Made by a program: the position numbers and the translations under genes. The notes under the pieces were generated by a model. It did not search any database. It worked only from the letters and a program-made list of their open reading frames with translations, and had not been told where the DNA came from. This document shows, piece after piece, positions 37,484 through 47,571 of a DNA stretch of 47,623 bases (position 1 is the stretch's first letter; the number at the start of each line of letters is the position of its first letter). The stretch comes from Legionella yabuuchiae (GTDB taxonomy: Bacteria; Pseudomonadota; Gammaproteobacteria; Legionellales; Legionellaceae): positions 1-47,623 of the forward strand of contig NZ_CAAAIW010000025.1 of the NCBI RefSeq assembly GCF_900640115.1, written 5' to 3'.

Positions 37484-39499
37484 ATGAGTCAAACGCTTTC
37501 TTCTTTTAAAACCCAAGAGCAAAAGATAGCGGAACTTACGGTTCGAAGTGTATGCTTAGCAATATTTTTAACCTTAATCCTCGCTATGTCCAATGCTTAT
37601 TTGGCTTTAAAGCTTGGTATTTTAACCTCCGCATCAATTCCTGCTGCGATTATCTCGATGGGCATTTTAAGGTTTTTTAAAGACGCAACCATTCTTGAGA
37701 ATAATGCTGTACAAACAGCCGCTTCAGCAGGAGAAGCCGTAGCTGGTGGTATCGTTTATACCATTCCTGCCTTGGTCATTATCGGGTATTGGCATCATTT
37801 TGATTATTTTACGAATTTTTTTATTGCGGCTAGTGGAGGCATTTTAGGCGTATTGTTTTCCATCCCTTTAAGACGAATCTTAGTTCATGATGAGCAGTTG
37901 AAATTTCCAGAGGGGAAAGCGATTGCTGAGGTATTAAAAACGTCGACAGAGAACGTTGGAATCAAGGATCTTTTGTTTGGGGGAATTGTAGGCGGCACGC
38001 TAGAGTTACTCCAGATAGGATTTAAAGTCTTAGCGAATAGCTGGAGCTATTGGTTCGTTGTCAAGCGTTCAATGTTTGGGTTTGGGGCTGGTTTTTCTGC
38101 AACCATGATTGGGGCAGGTTATTTAGTTGGTCATGATATGGCCATCAGTATCTTTTTAGGGGCTTTCATTTCTTGGCTGATAGCCATGCCAATTGTGAGC
38201 CAATTTTATCCTGAATATTTGGCTGAATATCCTGCTCATAAGGCGGCAATGTATTTGTGGAATAGTGAAATGCGCTATTTAGGGATTGGGGCTATGTTAT
38301 TTGCTGGTATATGGACGTTTGCAAAACTAGCTAAACCTTTAGCTCGTAACATGAAAAGCTCTTTGCAATTATTTTTATCCAGCCGTAGTCGAGGCGAGCA
38401 AGTGCTAAGAACCGATCGCGATATTCCCATGCCTTACATTTTAATTGCGATATTTACTTTAGCGGCAATGTTGTTTTTATTTTTTCAATTTTTATTTCCC
38501 CTGGAACAGGCAGGTTTAGATGGCGGCTATTCACCAACGTTGGTGTTTGCATTGGTCATGTATGTGTTAATCGTGGGATTTTTATTTTCAGTCATTACTG
38601 CCTATTTTTCAGGTATGGTTGGTGTAACTGCTAGTCCCGGGAGTTCAATTGTAATTGCCGGAATATTATTCGCAGCCTGGATTTTACTCGGAGTTTTAAA
38701 TCGGGTCGTCCCATTGCCTTTAAGTGAGCAGCAATTATTAGCCGCAGAAGCTATTACCATTATTATTGGTTCAGTTGTGACTGGAATCGCTGCAATTGCA
38801 AATGATAATACTCAAGATTTGAAAGTTGGACAGTTGGTTGGAGCAACGCCGTGGAAACAGCAATTGATGCTTTTGCTTGGGGTGATTGTTTCCGCATTAA
38901 TTATTCCTCCTGTTATGCAATTGCTTTTTAATGTGTACGGTATTGCAGGGGTTATGCCTACTCCTGGTATGGATGTAGGCCAGTCACTACCTGCACCAAC
39001 GGCTGCTCTTTTAGCCGCTGTGACGCATGCCGTATTTAAAAATACGCTGCCTTGGCCCATGATGTTTGTAGGTGGGGCAATTATTCTATTCATCATTGTT
39101 CTAGATAAGATACTGAATCTTAAACGGTTTATTCAACTATCTATTTTGGGGGTGGCGATTGGTATGTATTTACCCATTGCTTCTTCTTTTCCTTTATTCA
39201 TTGGCGGATTAATTGCTTTATTTGTGGACTGGCATTTACAACGTCGAGCAGTCACTAAAGCAGCCTTGCAACGACATAAGCAAATTGGCACTTTGATTGC
39301 TTGTGGTTTGGTTGCCGGCTCAGCGCTAATAGACGTCTTGTTAGCCATTCCTTTCTCAATATTGCACTCACCAGACGCATTACGGATTACTAGTGACGCT
39401 TGGCATGCTTATGGAGTGTTCCTAAGTGTTCTTGCCACGGTTTTACTGGCGGCATGGATTGATCGGCGCGTTCTAAGACGTGAGATTTCAGAGGATTAA
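37484..39499 (+). CDS. OPT-family oligopeptide transporter
   Basis: The 671-residue inner-membrane protein has about 14-16 hydrophobic segments. The OPT signature is seen in LTLILAMSNAYLALKLGILT, TAASAGEAVAGGIVYTIPAL, FPEGKAIAEVLK and GVTASPGSSIVIAG. OPT proteins import small peptides or metal chelates by proton symport. TGGAG precedes the ATG. A short imperfect hairpin (TTTTTGCG/CGCAAGCAAAA, about 37410-37433) lies in the 99-base gap after hutI. It converges on valS across a large palindrome. Confidence 0.9.
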   Translation: MSQTLSSFKTQEQKIAELTVRSVCLAIFLTLILAMSNAYLALKLGILTSASIPAAIISMGILRFFKDATILENNAVQTAASAGEAVAGGIVYTIPALVIIGYWHHFDYFTNFFIAASGGILGVLFSIPLRRILVHDEQLKFPEGKAIAEVLKTSTENVGIKDLLFGGIVGGTLELLQIGFKVLANSWSYWFVVKRSMFGFGAGFSATMIGAGYLVGHDMAISIFLGAFISWLIAMPIVSQFYPEYLAEYPAHKAAMYLWNSEMRYLGIGAMLFAGIWTFAKLAKPLARNMKSSLQLFLSSRSRGEQVLRTDRDIPMPYILIAIFTLAAMLFLFFQFLFPLEQAGLDGGYSPTLVFALVMYVLIVGFLFSVITAYFSGMVGVTASPGSSIVIAGILFAAWILLGVLNRVVPLPLSEQQLLAAEAITIIIGSVVTGIAAIANDNTQDLKVGQLVGATPWKQQLMLLLGVIVSALIIPPVMQLLFNVYGIAGVMPTPGMDVGQSLPAPTAALLAAVTHAVFKNTLPWPMMFVGGAIILFIIVLDKILNLKRFIQLSILGVAIGMYLPIASSFPLFIGGLIALFVDWHLQRRAVTKAALQRHKQIGTLIACGLVAGSALIDVLLAIPFSILHSPDALRITSDAWHAYGVFLSVLATVLLAAWIDRRVLRREISED

Positions 39500-39501
39500 C
39501 G

Positions 39502-39682
39502 AACCTAGAAAAAGCAATTGAGCTCTACTAAGCAAGCTAATAGCACTGAATCTGTTCGATTTTTTTTAATATTTTTCGCTCACCGTAGTGGTGACTACGC
39601 GTTCACAAAAAATATTAAAACAATCCAACATATTCAGCACTCTTAACTTGCTCGCTACGAGCTCAATCGCTTTTTCTAGGTT
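39502..39682. repeat. 181-bp long palindrome between OPT gene and valS
   Basis: Outer arms 39502-39525 and 39659-39682 are 24-bp inverted repeats with one mismatch (AACCTAGAAAAAGC and its complement). Inner arms include a GCACTGAAT-like/ATTCAGCACT pair and TTTTTTAATATTTTT/AAAAAATATT. The exact centre is CGTAGT-GGTG-ACTACG (39584-39599). A hairpin with A- and T-runs on both sides could end both converging transcripts; its size and layered arms also resemble a mobile palindromic repeat. Confidence 0.85.
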
Positions 39683-39699
39683 AATCCGTGTTCAAATTT

Positions 39700-42465
39700 T
39701 TACAACGATTCAATTGTTTGTTGATGTGTTTGCAGCTTTTCTTTAGCCGCTTTAGCGAGAGCGAGCTTTTCCTGCTCTTTTTCAATGATTTCTGCTGGCG
39801 CTCGATCGGTAAAGTTTGGATTATTAAGCTTTCCTTCTGCGACTGAAATGTCCTTATTCAGTTTAGCAATCTCTTTTTCTAAACGGCTGAGCTCTGCTTC
39901 TTTGTCAATTAAACCCGCCATTGGAATAAGCAATTCCATTTCTCCAACAACTGAACTCGCTGAAGCAGGTACGGTTTCGCTTTTATTCAGAACTTTAATT
40001 TTTGAAAGTTTGCCAAGCGAATTTAGAGTTGGTAAATACTTTTTCACTAACGCGCCATTCTCATCGCTGACATTACGCAAAATTAAAGGAATTTGTTTAG
40101 CGGGGCTAATCGACATTTCACTTCGGATTGTGCGAATGGATTGGATAATCTTTTTAAGCCATTCCACTTCTTCTTCAACGGGTTTGTCGATGAGATGCGC
40201 TTCAACTTCAGGAAACTTACTGAGCATAATACTTTCTGCGTTATCGCTCGTAAACTTTGTGATACGCAGCCAAATTTCTTCTGTAATAAATGGCATAATA
40301 GGGTGTAATAATTTTAAAACTTGATCTAATACATGAATCAACGTTCTACGCGTACCACGTTTTTTTGCGGCTAAGGCTTCTTCATCGTATAAAACTGGCT
40401 TTGAGAGCTCGAGATACCAATCACAATATTCATGCCAAACAAACTCATATAAAGTATTGGCTAAGAGATCGAACCGGTAGGTCTCAAAGTAGTGATGACA
40501 AGACGCTTTAACGGTTTGTAATTTAGATAAAATCCAGCTGTCTGCGGGACTGTACTGAAACGCATTATCACCAAAATCAGATAAATCTTCATCGGTATTC
40601 ATTAAAACATAACGCGAAGCATTCCAGAGTTTGTTGCAAAAATTGCGATAGCCCTCAACGCGACCCATATCAAATCGAACCACGCGAGCATTGGAGGCGA
40701 TGGAGCAAAAGGTGAAGCGTAAAGCGTCGGCACCATAAGCATCTATGCCTTCAGGAAATTGTTTGCGTGTGGCTTTGGTCACTTTATCTTTCACGGATTG
40801 CAGCATGAGATTGGATGTTCGTTTTTCAACTAATTGCGTCAGATCAATTCCGTCAATAATGTCGATAGGATCAAGTACGTTACCCTTGGATTTGGACATT
40901 TTTTTGCCTTCACTATCGCAAACCAAGCCGGTAATGATGACTTCTTTGAATGGGATTTTTCCAGTAAATTTTAATCCCATCATGATCATTCTGGCGACCC
41001 AGAAGAAAATAATATCAAACCCAGTGAAAAGAACTTGTGTTGGATAAAACTGTTCTAAATCACTGGTGCGTTCAGGCCATCCTAGACTGGAAAATGGCCA
41101 AAGTGCAGATGAAAACCAAGTGTCTAACACGTCTTCATCTTGCTTTAGGGAGACAGATGGATCGAGGCTATATTTAAAGCGGACATCTTTTTCACTGTAA
41201 CCGACGTAAACTTTACCTTGATTATCATACCAGGCCGGAATTCGATGGCCCCACCATAATTGACGGCTAATGCACCAATCTTCGATGTTTTCCATCCATT
41301 GGTAATAGGTTTTTGTCCAGTTCTCGGGAATAAAACGAATGTCTCCTTTTTTAACCACTTCAATGGCAGGTTCTGCTAGTGGTTTTGTTTTGACATACCA
41401 TTGATCTGTTAGCAACGGTTCAATGATGACGTTTGATTTTTCTCCACGAGGAACTTTGAGCTTATGAGGTTCGACTTTAACTAAAAACCCTTGCTCTTGC
41501 AGATCTTCAATAATTTGATCGCGCGCAACAAAACGATCCATACCTTGATATGGTATTGGAGCATTTTTGTTAATGGATGCTTTCTTAGTAAAGATGTTAA
41601 TTAATGGGAGGTTATGGCGTTTTCCTATTTCATGATCGTTAAAGTCGTGAGCTGGGGTAATTTTTACACACCCACTGCCAAAGTCTTTTTCAACATATTC
41701 ATCGGCGATGATGGGTATGGTTCTACCGCATAACGGCAATTGAATTTCTTGGCCAATTAAATGCTGATAGCGTTCGTCTTCGGGATGTACTGCAACGGCT
41801 GTATCGCCTAAGAGTGTCTCAGGGCGTGTGGTTGCAATAACAATAGACTCTTCAGAATTGACCAGCGGATATCGTATATGCCATAGGCTGCCTTCTTCCT
41901 CTTCAGACAGGACTTCTAAGTCGGATATGGCGGTTCCTAGTTTTGGATCCCAGTTTACTAATCGTGAACCTCGATAAATAAGGCCATCATCATAGAGTTG
42001 AACAAATACTTTTTGTACCGCTGCGGACAAGCCAGCATCCATGGTAAAGCGCTGTCGCGTCCAGTCAACAGAACTTCCTATACGTCTCATTTGACGGGTA
42101 ATGGTGTCACCCGATTCTTCTTTCCATTTCCAAACGCGCTCAAGGAATTGTTCTCGGGTCAGATCTTTTCGTGATAAACCTTCTCGGGCAAGTTGTCCTT
42201 CAACGATTAATTGAGTCGAAATGCCTGCATGATCCGTTCCTGGCTGCCATAAGGTTTTTTTGCCCATCATGCGCTTATAGCGAATGAGTGCATCGATTAA
42301 AGTATGTTGAAAGCCATGTCCCATATGTAAGCTTCCAGTGACATTTGGTGGAGGTAACATAATGCAAAATGATTCGCCTTCCCCACGGGGTTGGAAGTAA
42401 TGGTGGCTTTCCCATCGTGTGTAACATGCTTTTTCAATCGCTTGTGGGGAATATGTCTTATCCAT
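39700..42465 (-). CDS. valS: Valyl-tRNA synthetase
   Basis: A class I synthetase of 921 residues: HIGH motif as PPPNVTGSLHMGHGF, KMSKS as GKKMSKSKGN, CP1 editing domain between, WDPKLGTAISDLE, and a C-terminal coiled coil (ELSRLEKEIAKLNKDISVAE) that binds tRNA. Length is normal. It lies 83 bases downstream of the RND pump gene on the same strand, with a TGTGATAAT extended -10-like site in the gap, so it probably has its own promoter. Confidence 0.98.
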   Translation of the reverse strand: MDKTYSPQAIEKACYTRWESHHYFQPRGEGESFCIMLPPPNVTGSLHMGHGFQHTLIDALIRYKRMMGKKTLWQPGTDHAGISTQLIVEGQLAREGLSRKDLTREQFLERVWKWKEESGDTITRQMRRIGSSVDWTRQRFTMDAGLSAAVQKVFVQLYDDGLIYRGSRLVNWDPKLGTAISDLEVLSEEEEGSLWHIRYPLVNSEESIVIATTRPETLLGDTAVAVHPEDERYQHLIGQEIQLPLCGRTIPIIADEYVEKDFGSGCVKITPAHDFNDHEIGKRHNLPLINIFTKKASINKNAPIPYQGMDRFVARDQIIEDLQEQGFLVKVEPHKLKVPRGEKSNVIIEPLLTDQWYVKTKPLAEPAIEVVKKGDIRFIPENWTKTYYQWMENIEDWCISRQLWWGHRIPAWYDNQGKVYVGYSEKDVRFKYSLDPSVSLKQDEDVLDTWFSSALWPFSSLGWPERTSDLEQFYPTQVLFTGFDIIFFWVARMIMMGLKFTGKIPFKEVIITGLVCDSEGKKMSKSKGNVLDPIDIIDGIDLTQLVEKRTSNLMLQSVKDKVTKATRKQFPEGIDAYGADALRFTFCSIASNARVVRFDMGRVEGYRNFCNKLWNASRYVLMNTDEDLSDFGDNAFQYSPADSWILSKLQTVKASCHHYFETYRFDLLANTLYEFVWHEYCDWYLELSKPVLYDEEALAAKKRGTRRTLIHVLDQVLKLLHPIMPFITEEIWLRITKFTSDNAESIMLSKFPEVEAHLIDKPVEEEVEWLKKIIQSIRTIRSEMSISPAKQIPLILRNVSDENGALVKKYLPTLNSLGKLSKIKVLNKSETVPASASSVVGEMELLIPMAGLIDKEAELSRLEKEIAKLNKDISVAEGKLNNPNFTDRAPAEIIEKEQEKLALAKAAKEKLQTHQQTIESL

Positions 42466-42548
42466 TGCTTAACCTGTCTATTTAAAAATTCGCGAATATT
42501 ATCACATAATCTCAAAGATTAGGACTGACTTTTACGGGGATGCACATT

Positions 42549-45500
42549 CTATCCTGAAACAGGAGAAGAGTTTCCTTCTGGTTCCTTATGGGGACGATGA
42601 TCGGCAGCAATATAAGTATAGATAGCAGGCACAACAAACAAAGTGAAGCAAGTACCAACTAACATGCCTAAAGAAATCACAAGACCAATATCAAAACGAC
42701 TCTCTGCACCCGCACCGGTTGCAATTAAAAGTGGTATTACACCAAATACCATGGCAGCGGTCGTCATTAAAATTGGACGTAATCTTATTCCGGCGGCCTT
42801 TTCAACGGCTTCTCGACGGCTTAGATTTTTTTCCCGCTGTAAATGGTTTGCAAAATCCACAATTAAAATCCCGTGTTTACTGATTAACCCAATCAAAGTA
42901 ATGAGTCCCACTTGGGTGTAAATATTAATCGTTGCGGCGCCTAAGTTTAAAGGAATTAAAGCGCCACAAATAGACATCGGGACGCTGATTAAAATAATTA
43001 ACGGGTCACGATAACTTTCATATTGGGCAGCGAGTACTAGGAAAATAACTAATACGGCCATGAAAAATACAATAATCAAAGTAGTACCTTCTTGAATAAA
43101 TTGTCGTGATTGACCGCCATAATCGTATTCAAAGCCCTGTGGTAATATATTTTCAGCTTGTTCCTCCAAGTAGTTTAAGGCTTGTCCTAGGCTTACTCCT
43201 GGCATCATAACCCCTTGGATGGTGGCTGAATTCAGTTGCTGGAAGTGCGAGAGGGCATTAGGTTGTGTTTTAAACGTTGGTTTTACCACCGTGGATAACG
43301 GAACCATTGTATTATTAGAGGCTCTTAAATAAATCTGGCCCAATTGTTCAGGGGTCAAACGATAAAGCCTGTCCAATTGCGGGATAACTTGATAGCTTCG
43401 CCCCATAAGGTCAAAAAAATTGACGTAACCACCTGACAGTGCGCTGGTTAAGCTGCTTCCAATTGATTGCATATCTAATCCTAAATCAGAAGCTTTGGAG
43501 CGGTTGATGTCCAAAACGATTTCAGGCTGATTGAATCGCAAGCTGTTATCAAGAAAAATAAATAAGCCACTATTCTTTGCTTTGTCTAGCAATTTATTTG
43601 AAATTTCAAGTAAGCTTTGGAAATCGTTTGTGGTTTTAATCACAAATTGAATTGGAGCACCACCACCTCCACCAGGCAACGGGGGTGGAATGACCGCAAA
43701 GGTTTTAAGACCAGTGATTTGATCCAGCTTCTTCTGCAAGGGTTGCTTCATGCTAAACTGACTTTCACGTTGCGCCCAGGGTTTTAATACGAGTCCTGAT
43801 ACAGGTGAAGCAGAATTGATGGTAAAGTAATGTGCGGTTTCAGGGAAACTGTTATAGATTTTTTGAAAAGGTTTCGTAAAGGTTTCGACATAATTTAAGG
43901 TCGCATATTGTGGTGCAGACCCGATTACAAAAAAGAAGCCTTGATCTTCTTCTGGTGCCGTTTCCTGAGCGGTCTTGTTATACAGATAAGGCAACATCAG
44001 TAAAACGACTACGGCAAATAATACAACAATGATCCGGGTTTCAAGTAAGCTATGAAGTGTTCTCTGATAACGCTGTTTTAAGCGATTAAAAAAATCATCC
44101 AACCACATGACGAATGTATTGCTGCCTTTTTCTGAAGCTAATATTTTTGAACACATCATCGGTGAAAGTGTCAAAGCAACAATACCGGAGATAATAACGG
44201 CACTGGCTAATGTGAAGGCAAACTCTTTAAATAACGCCCCAGTTAAGCCCTGCATAAATCCAATTGGCGCGTATACCGCTGCTAGTGTAATAGTCATGGC
44301 TACCACTGGTGTGGCAATCTCGCGCGCGCCAATAATGGCCGCTTCATAGGGGGATTTTCCTTCTTCGATGTAGCGATGAATATTCTCAACAACGACAATG
44401 GCGTCATCAACGACTAGCCCAATGGCTAACACAAACGCGAGCAGGGTTAGTAGGTTTATGGAATACCCTAAAAATAACATGAACGTACATACCCCTATAA
44501 GAGAGAGAGGTATCGTTACCATAGGAATTAAAACGGAACGAACAGAGCCTAAAAATAAAAATATGACGATTACCACAATGATTGCCGCTTCAATAATCGT
44601 AGATATGACCTCATCAATCGATTCGCGAATAAATTCCGTAGCATCATAGACAATCGTCCCTTTGAGTGAAGGTGGAAATTGTTTCGTGATGCTTGGAAAT
44701 ATTTCACGGACATTTTTTATAACGGTAAGGGGGTTCGCAGAAGGGGTGGGGCTAATGCCAATAAAGACAGCTTTTTTGCCATCAAAAGTTACGGAGCTAT
44801 CATAATCTTGTGAACCAAGAATCACTTTGGCAATATCTTTTAACCGGATAATTGAGCTGCCATCGGTTCGAACGATTAGATTCTTGAATTCTTCGGTCGT
44901 ACTTAAATTGGTATTGGCTTTAATATTAATGGCAACGTATTCCCCCTTAGTATTACCGGCAGCGGTTAAGAAGTTGTTACTGGATAAGACTTGAAAGACG
45001 TCATTGGGTGTAACGGTTAAAGCGGACATTTTAATGGGATCAAGAAAAATTCGCATGGCATAGGTTTGTCCACCTAAGATTTCAGCTTGTGCAACACCTT
45101 CTACCGTTTGAATTTTGGGTTGAACCACTCGAGTTGCATAGTCTGTAATTTGTTGAGGTGTCATTTCCTCGCTATCCAGACTAAGGTATAACAATTTCGT
45201 AGATGCATCAGAGGATTTAACAATTACCGGCTGTTGCGATTGAGGCGGTAAAATGTTAAGCGTTTGTTGCACTTTACTCATGATATCGGTAAAAGCAACT
45301 TGCGGATCAAAGTTTAATTTAACATTAATGGTAATGGCACTCACCCCTTGGGTGCTTGATGAGGTCATGTAATCGATGCCCTCAGCGCTGGCTATCGCTG
45401 CTTCAAGCGGGGTGGTGATAAATCCCGCGATTAAGTTTGCATCAGCACCCGGATAAGCTGTGGTCACCGTGATGACGGTATTGTCCATCCGAGGAAATTG

Positions 45501-45605
45501 CCTCACTTGCATCTTCAAAATAGCATTCAGCCCGAACAGGAGAATTAGCAAGCTAATAACGCTCGCAAGAACGGGTCGTTTGATAAAAATATCAGTAAAT
45601 TTCAT
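42549..45605 (-). CDS. RND efflux pump, inner-membrane subunit (AcrB/MexB-like)
   Basis: A 1018-residue HAE1-type RND transporter with twelve membrane helices in two halves of six, each with a large periplasmic loop. The N-terminus MKFTDIFIKRPVLASVISLL and the proton-relay motif GLVVDDAIVVVENIHRY are intact, as is the second-half GLISKHGILIVDFAN. It exports drugs or other toxic compounds by proton antiport. ATG 45605 is preferred over the TTG two codons earlier. The adaptor gene lies 34 bases upstream; the outer-membrane channel is probably the TolC at 21861. Confidence 0.94.
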   Translation of the reverse strand: MKFTDIFIKRPVLASVISLLILLFGLNAILKMQVRQFPRMDNTVITVTTAYPGADANLIAGFITTPLEAAIASAEGIDYMTSSSTQGVSAITINVKLNFDPQVAFTDIMSKVQQTLNILPPQSQQPVIVKSSDASTKLLYLSLDSEEMTPQQITDYATRVVQPKIQTVEGVAQAEILGGQTYAMRIFLDPIKMSALTVTPNDVFQVLSSNNFLTAAGNTKGEYVAINIKANTNLSTTEEFKNLIVRTDGSSIIRLKDIAKVILGSQDYDSSVTFDGKKAVFIGISPTPSANPLTVIKNVREIFPSITKQFPPSLKGTIVYDATEFIRESIDEVISTIIEAAIIVVIVIFLFLGSVRSVLIPMVTIPLSLIGVCTFMLFLGYSINLLTLLAFVLAIGLVVDDAIVVVENIHRYIEEGKSPYEAAIIGAREIATPVVAMTITLAAVYAPIGFMQGLTGALFKEFAFTLASAVIISGIVALTLSPMMCSKILASEKGSNTFVMWLDDFFNRLKQRYQRTLHSLLETRIIVVLFAVVVLLMLPYLYNKTAQETAPEEDQGFFFVIGSAPQYATLNYVETFTKPFQKIYNSFPETAHYFTINSASPVSGLVLKPWAQRESQFSMKQPLQKKLDQITGLKTFAVIPPPLPGGGGGAPIQFVIKTTNDFQSLLEISNKLLDKAKNSGLFIFLDNSLRFNQPEIVLDINRSKASDLGLDMQSIGSSLTSALSGGYVNFFDLMGRSYQVIPQLDRLYRLTPEQLGQIYLRASNNTMVPLSTVVKPTFKTQPNALSHFQQLNSATIQGVMMPGVSLGQALNYLEEQAENILPQGFEYDYGGQSRQFIQEGTTLIIVFFMAVLVIFLVLAAQYESYRDPLIILISVPMSICGALIPLNLGAATINIYTQVGLITLIGLISKHGILIVDFANHLQREKNLSRREAVEKAAGIRLRPILMTTAAMVFGVIPLLIATGAGAESRFDIGLVISLGMLVGTCFTLFVVPAIYTYIAADHRPHKEPEGNSSPVSG

Positions 45606-45639
45606 AGTCAATCCAGCTTGCTAGAGCAAATCAAGAAGA

Positions 45640-46917
45640 TCATTCACCCAATGTTTTGGGATCTGCCGTGTCGGTCAGTTGTATATCATTATTTATGATC
45701 ACTCGCGTACCATCATCTAATTTAAGATCGCCCGAGCCTACGACTTTTTGACCTGCGTTAACCCCTTTTTCAATAACGGTATAGTTTCCTTGTTGATCAC
45801 CCGTAGTAATAAAAACACGTTTCACATGGAGAATGTCTTTGCCATCCTTGTCTTTTTTTCCTTCTTTGTCCTGTTCAATCACATAAACGGCATCGCCATA
45901 TAAGCTGTAAGAAATAGAAGTTGTAGGTAACACAACGACGTCTTTTAAAGCAGGTTGATTCACCTCAATAGCAGCAAACATACCAGGAATAAAATTAAAT
46001 TTATCTATTTTATTTTTTTTATTAACCTCAGGAGAGCAAATAACAATGAGCTTTTGATTAAATTCAGATTTTATAATTTTAACCAAGGGGGATTTCTCCG
46101 GATTTTTTAATGCATCTGCCGGACAGTTAGGAACCGTTGCTTGAACCAAAACGTTGTGTGTGTTTACGTCCACTTTAGCGTTGATGGCGGTGATTTTTCC
46201 TTTAAATAGTAAATTAGGATTTTCTTCTACTGAAAACGTAATCTCTTGATTAACATGCAATTTCTTTAATAATTGCTCTGGCAAGTAAAATTCAAGATAT
46301 AAGGGATCCATGGATTGTAGTGTGACGGTTTTGGTTTCTCCGGGCGAAATAAATTGACCCAAATTAATTTGGCGAATTCCTAATTGCCCTGCAAAAGGAG
46401 CGGTAATATGCTTTTGGCGGATAATGGCTTCTGTTTTTTCGACATCGGCTTCTGCTTGCAAGAGCTTAGCTTTCGCCGCATCAACGTTTGAGACTGGTGT
46501 TGCGCCGCGCTTAAACAAATCAACTTGGCGTTGATAATTAATTTTTTGTAAAGCAAGTTCAGATTGATTAAATTTTAATGTAGCCTGATCAACGGAATCA
46601 TCTATATCGATAAGTGGCGCATCCTTTTGAACGTATTCACCGGACTCAAAATGAATCGCCACAACTTTGCCGGCGGCCTCGGAGTTCACATCCACACCAT
46701 TTACAGCTACAAAGTTGCCTACGGCAGAGATGGTTGGCTTCCAGTTTTCTTGTTTTGCTACCACGGAAGAAACGGTTACTGCTGGGGCTTCATAAGTCGC
46801 AAAATAACGCTTCATCATATAGCTTTTAAATAGGTTGTAGCCAATGATGCCTCCAAAGACAATGACTAAAGCGATAATCATTATCGTTAGGCGCTTTTTT
46901 AACTTAGTATTTTTCAT
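45640..46917 (-). CDS. RND efflux pump periplasmic adaptor (MFP)
   Basis: A 425-residue membrane-fusion protein: one N-terminal membrane anchor (IMIIALVIVFGGIIGYNLF), a lipoyl half (AAGKVVAIHFESGEYVQKDA), a helical hairpin (SELALQKINYQRQVDLFKRG then VDAAKAKLLQAEADVEKTEA), the second lipoyl half (ITAPFAGQLGIRQINLGQFI), and beta-barrel domains. An unusually long insert (about 270-310, with KKNKIDK) and a Lys/Asp-rich loop (KEGKKDKDGKD) are not in standard AcrA. It links the RND pump to an outer-membrane channel. Confidence 0.92.
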   Translation of the reverse strand: MKNTKLKKRLTIMIIALVIVFGGIIGYNLFKSYMMKRYFATYEAPAVTVSSVVAKQENWKPTISAVGNFVAVNGVDVNSEAAGKVVAIHFESGEYVQKDAPLIDIDDSVDQATLKFNQSELALQKINYQRQVDLFKRGATPVSNVDAAKAKLLQAEADVEKTEAIIRQKHITAPFAGQLGIRQINLGQFISPGETKTVTLQSMDPLYLEFYLPEQLLKKLHVNQEITFSVEENPNLLFKGKITAINAKVDVNTHNVLVQATVPNCPADALKNPEKSPLVKIIKSEFNQKLIVICSPEVNKKNKIDKFNFIPGMFAAIEVNQPALKDVVVLPTTSISYSLYGDAVYVIEQDKEGKKDKDGKDILHVKRVFITTGDQQGNYTVIEKGVNAGQKVVGSGDLKLDDGTRVIINNDIQLTDTADPKTLGE

Positions 46918-46964
46918 GGATTAAATAGACCCTGCGAATCATTAAGAAACTAATCTTAATAGAT

Positions 46965-47129
46965 TATACCCAATCAACTTCAAAATGCGACTTTTATGCT
47001 ACTCATTTTTTCGCCCTACCACATTTTAAAAAACTCGCAATGGGATGAGCCATTACTCGCTTTTCAAAATGCGGCAGATCAAAAAATAAAGGCGCCAAAA
47101 AACACGCATTTTGAACGATCACGGGTATA
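46965..47129 (-). mobile_element. Palindromic MITE, copy E (165 bp)
   Basis: It begins TATACCCAATCAACTTC and ends GAACGATCACGGGTATA. This is the most diverged of the five copies, with mismatching tips (CCAATCA versus TGATCGT), so it is probably oldest. It lies 48 bases upstream of the adaptor gene and may affect its promoter. Confidence 0.8.
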
Positions 47130-47269
47130 GATCTCCTGCTGCGTTCTAATGACATACATAATGCATTATTTGCTCAAATCATGATTTTTTCTGGATACCA
47201 TTTTAAGTTTGTTTGTAACCAGGAACTGAGAAAGCGGCGATGTTCATAGCTGTCTATTATAAAAACCTA

Positions 47270-47297
47270 TTGACTAAAATAATTACTTTGCTACCAT
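47270..47297 (+). promoter_or_regulatory. Candidate promoter of the small secreted-protein gene
   Basis: TTGACT (47270-47275) and TACCAT (47292-47297), spaced 16 bases, match the sigma-70 consensus at 5/6 and 4/6, and lie about 32 bases before the ATG at 47329. No other feature was seen in 47130-47269. Confidence 0.4.
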
Positions 47298-47328
47298 TTG
47301 GCTTCACGAATATATAGGGCTCTTTACA

Positions 47329-47571
47329 ATGAAGCGAATATCGTTATTTTTATTTGGTTTTATCTTATGTGCTACTCAAGTCTATGCTGAGAACCAGCAT
47401 GCGCATTCTCAAAAAGCCAATAATCTTGTTAAAAAAACGGCTAAGAGCGTAAACTGGCCAGGTCGTTGTGAAATCATGATCATCAACAAGAGTTATGAGC
47501 CAGTACAAGTGTACGGTATATACCCATCGGAAATCAAAATCCGAAAAAAAATATTGAAATCATGGATCTAG
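47329..47571 (+). CDS. Small secreted protein, probably truncated
   Basis: The 80-residue precursor has a signal peptide (KRISLFLFGFILCATQVYA, cut near residue 20) and then WPGRCEIMIINKSYEPVQVY, which recalls the start of a Legionella secreted family in which CEI-I-N-SY--V-VYG is followed by about 60 more residues. Here the protein turns into a short basic tail (IKIRKKILKSWI) and stops, so the C-terminal part is probably lost. The break lies at a TATATACCCAT sequence similar to the MITE tip. AGGG lies 9 bases upstream of the ATG. Family recall is tentative. Confidence 0.5.
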   Translation: MKRISLFLFGFILCATQVYAENQHAHSQKANNLVKKTAKSVNWPGRCEIMIINKSYEPVQVYGIYPSEIKIRKKILKSWI

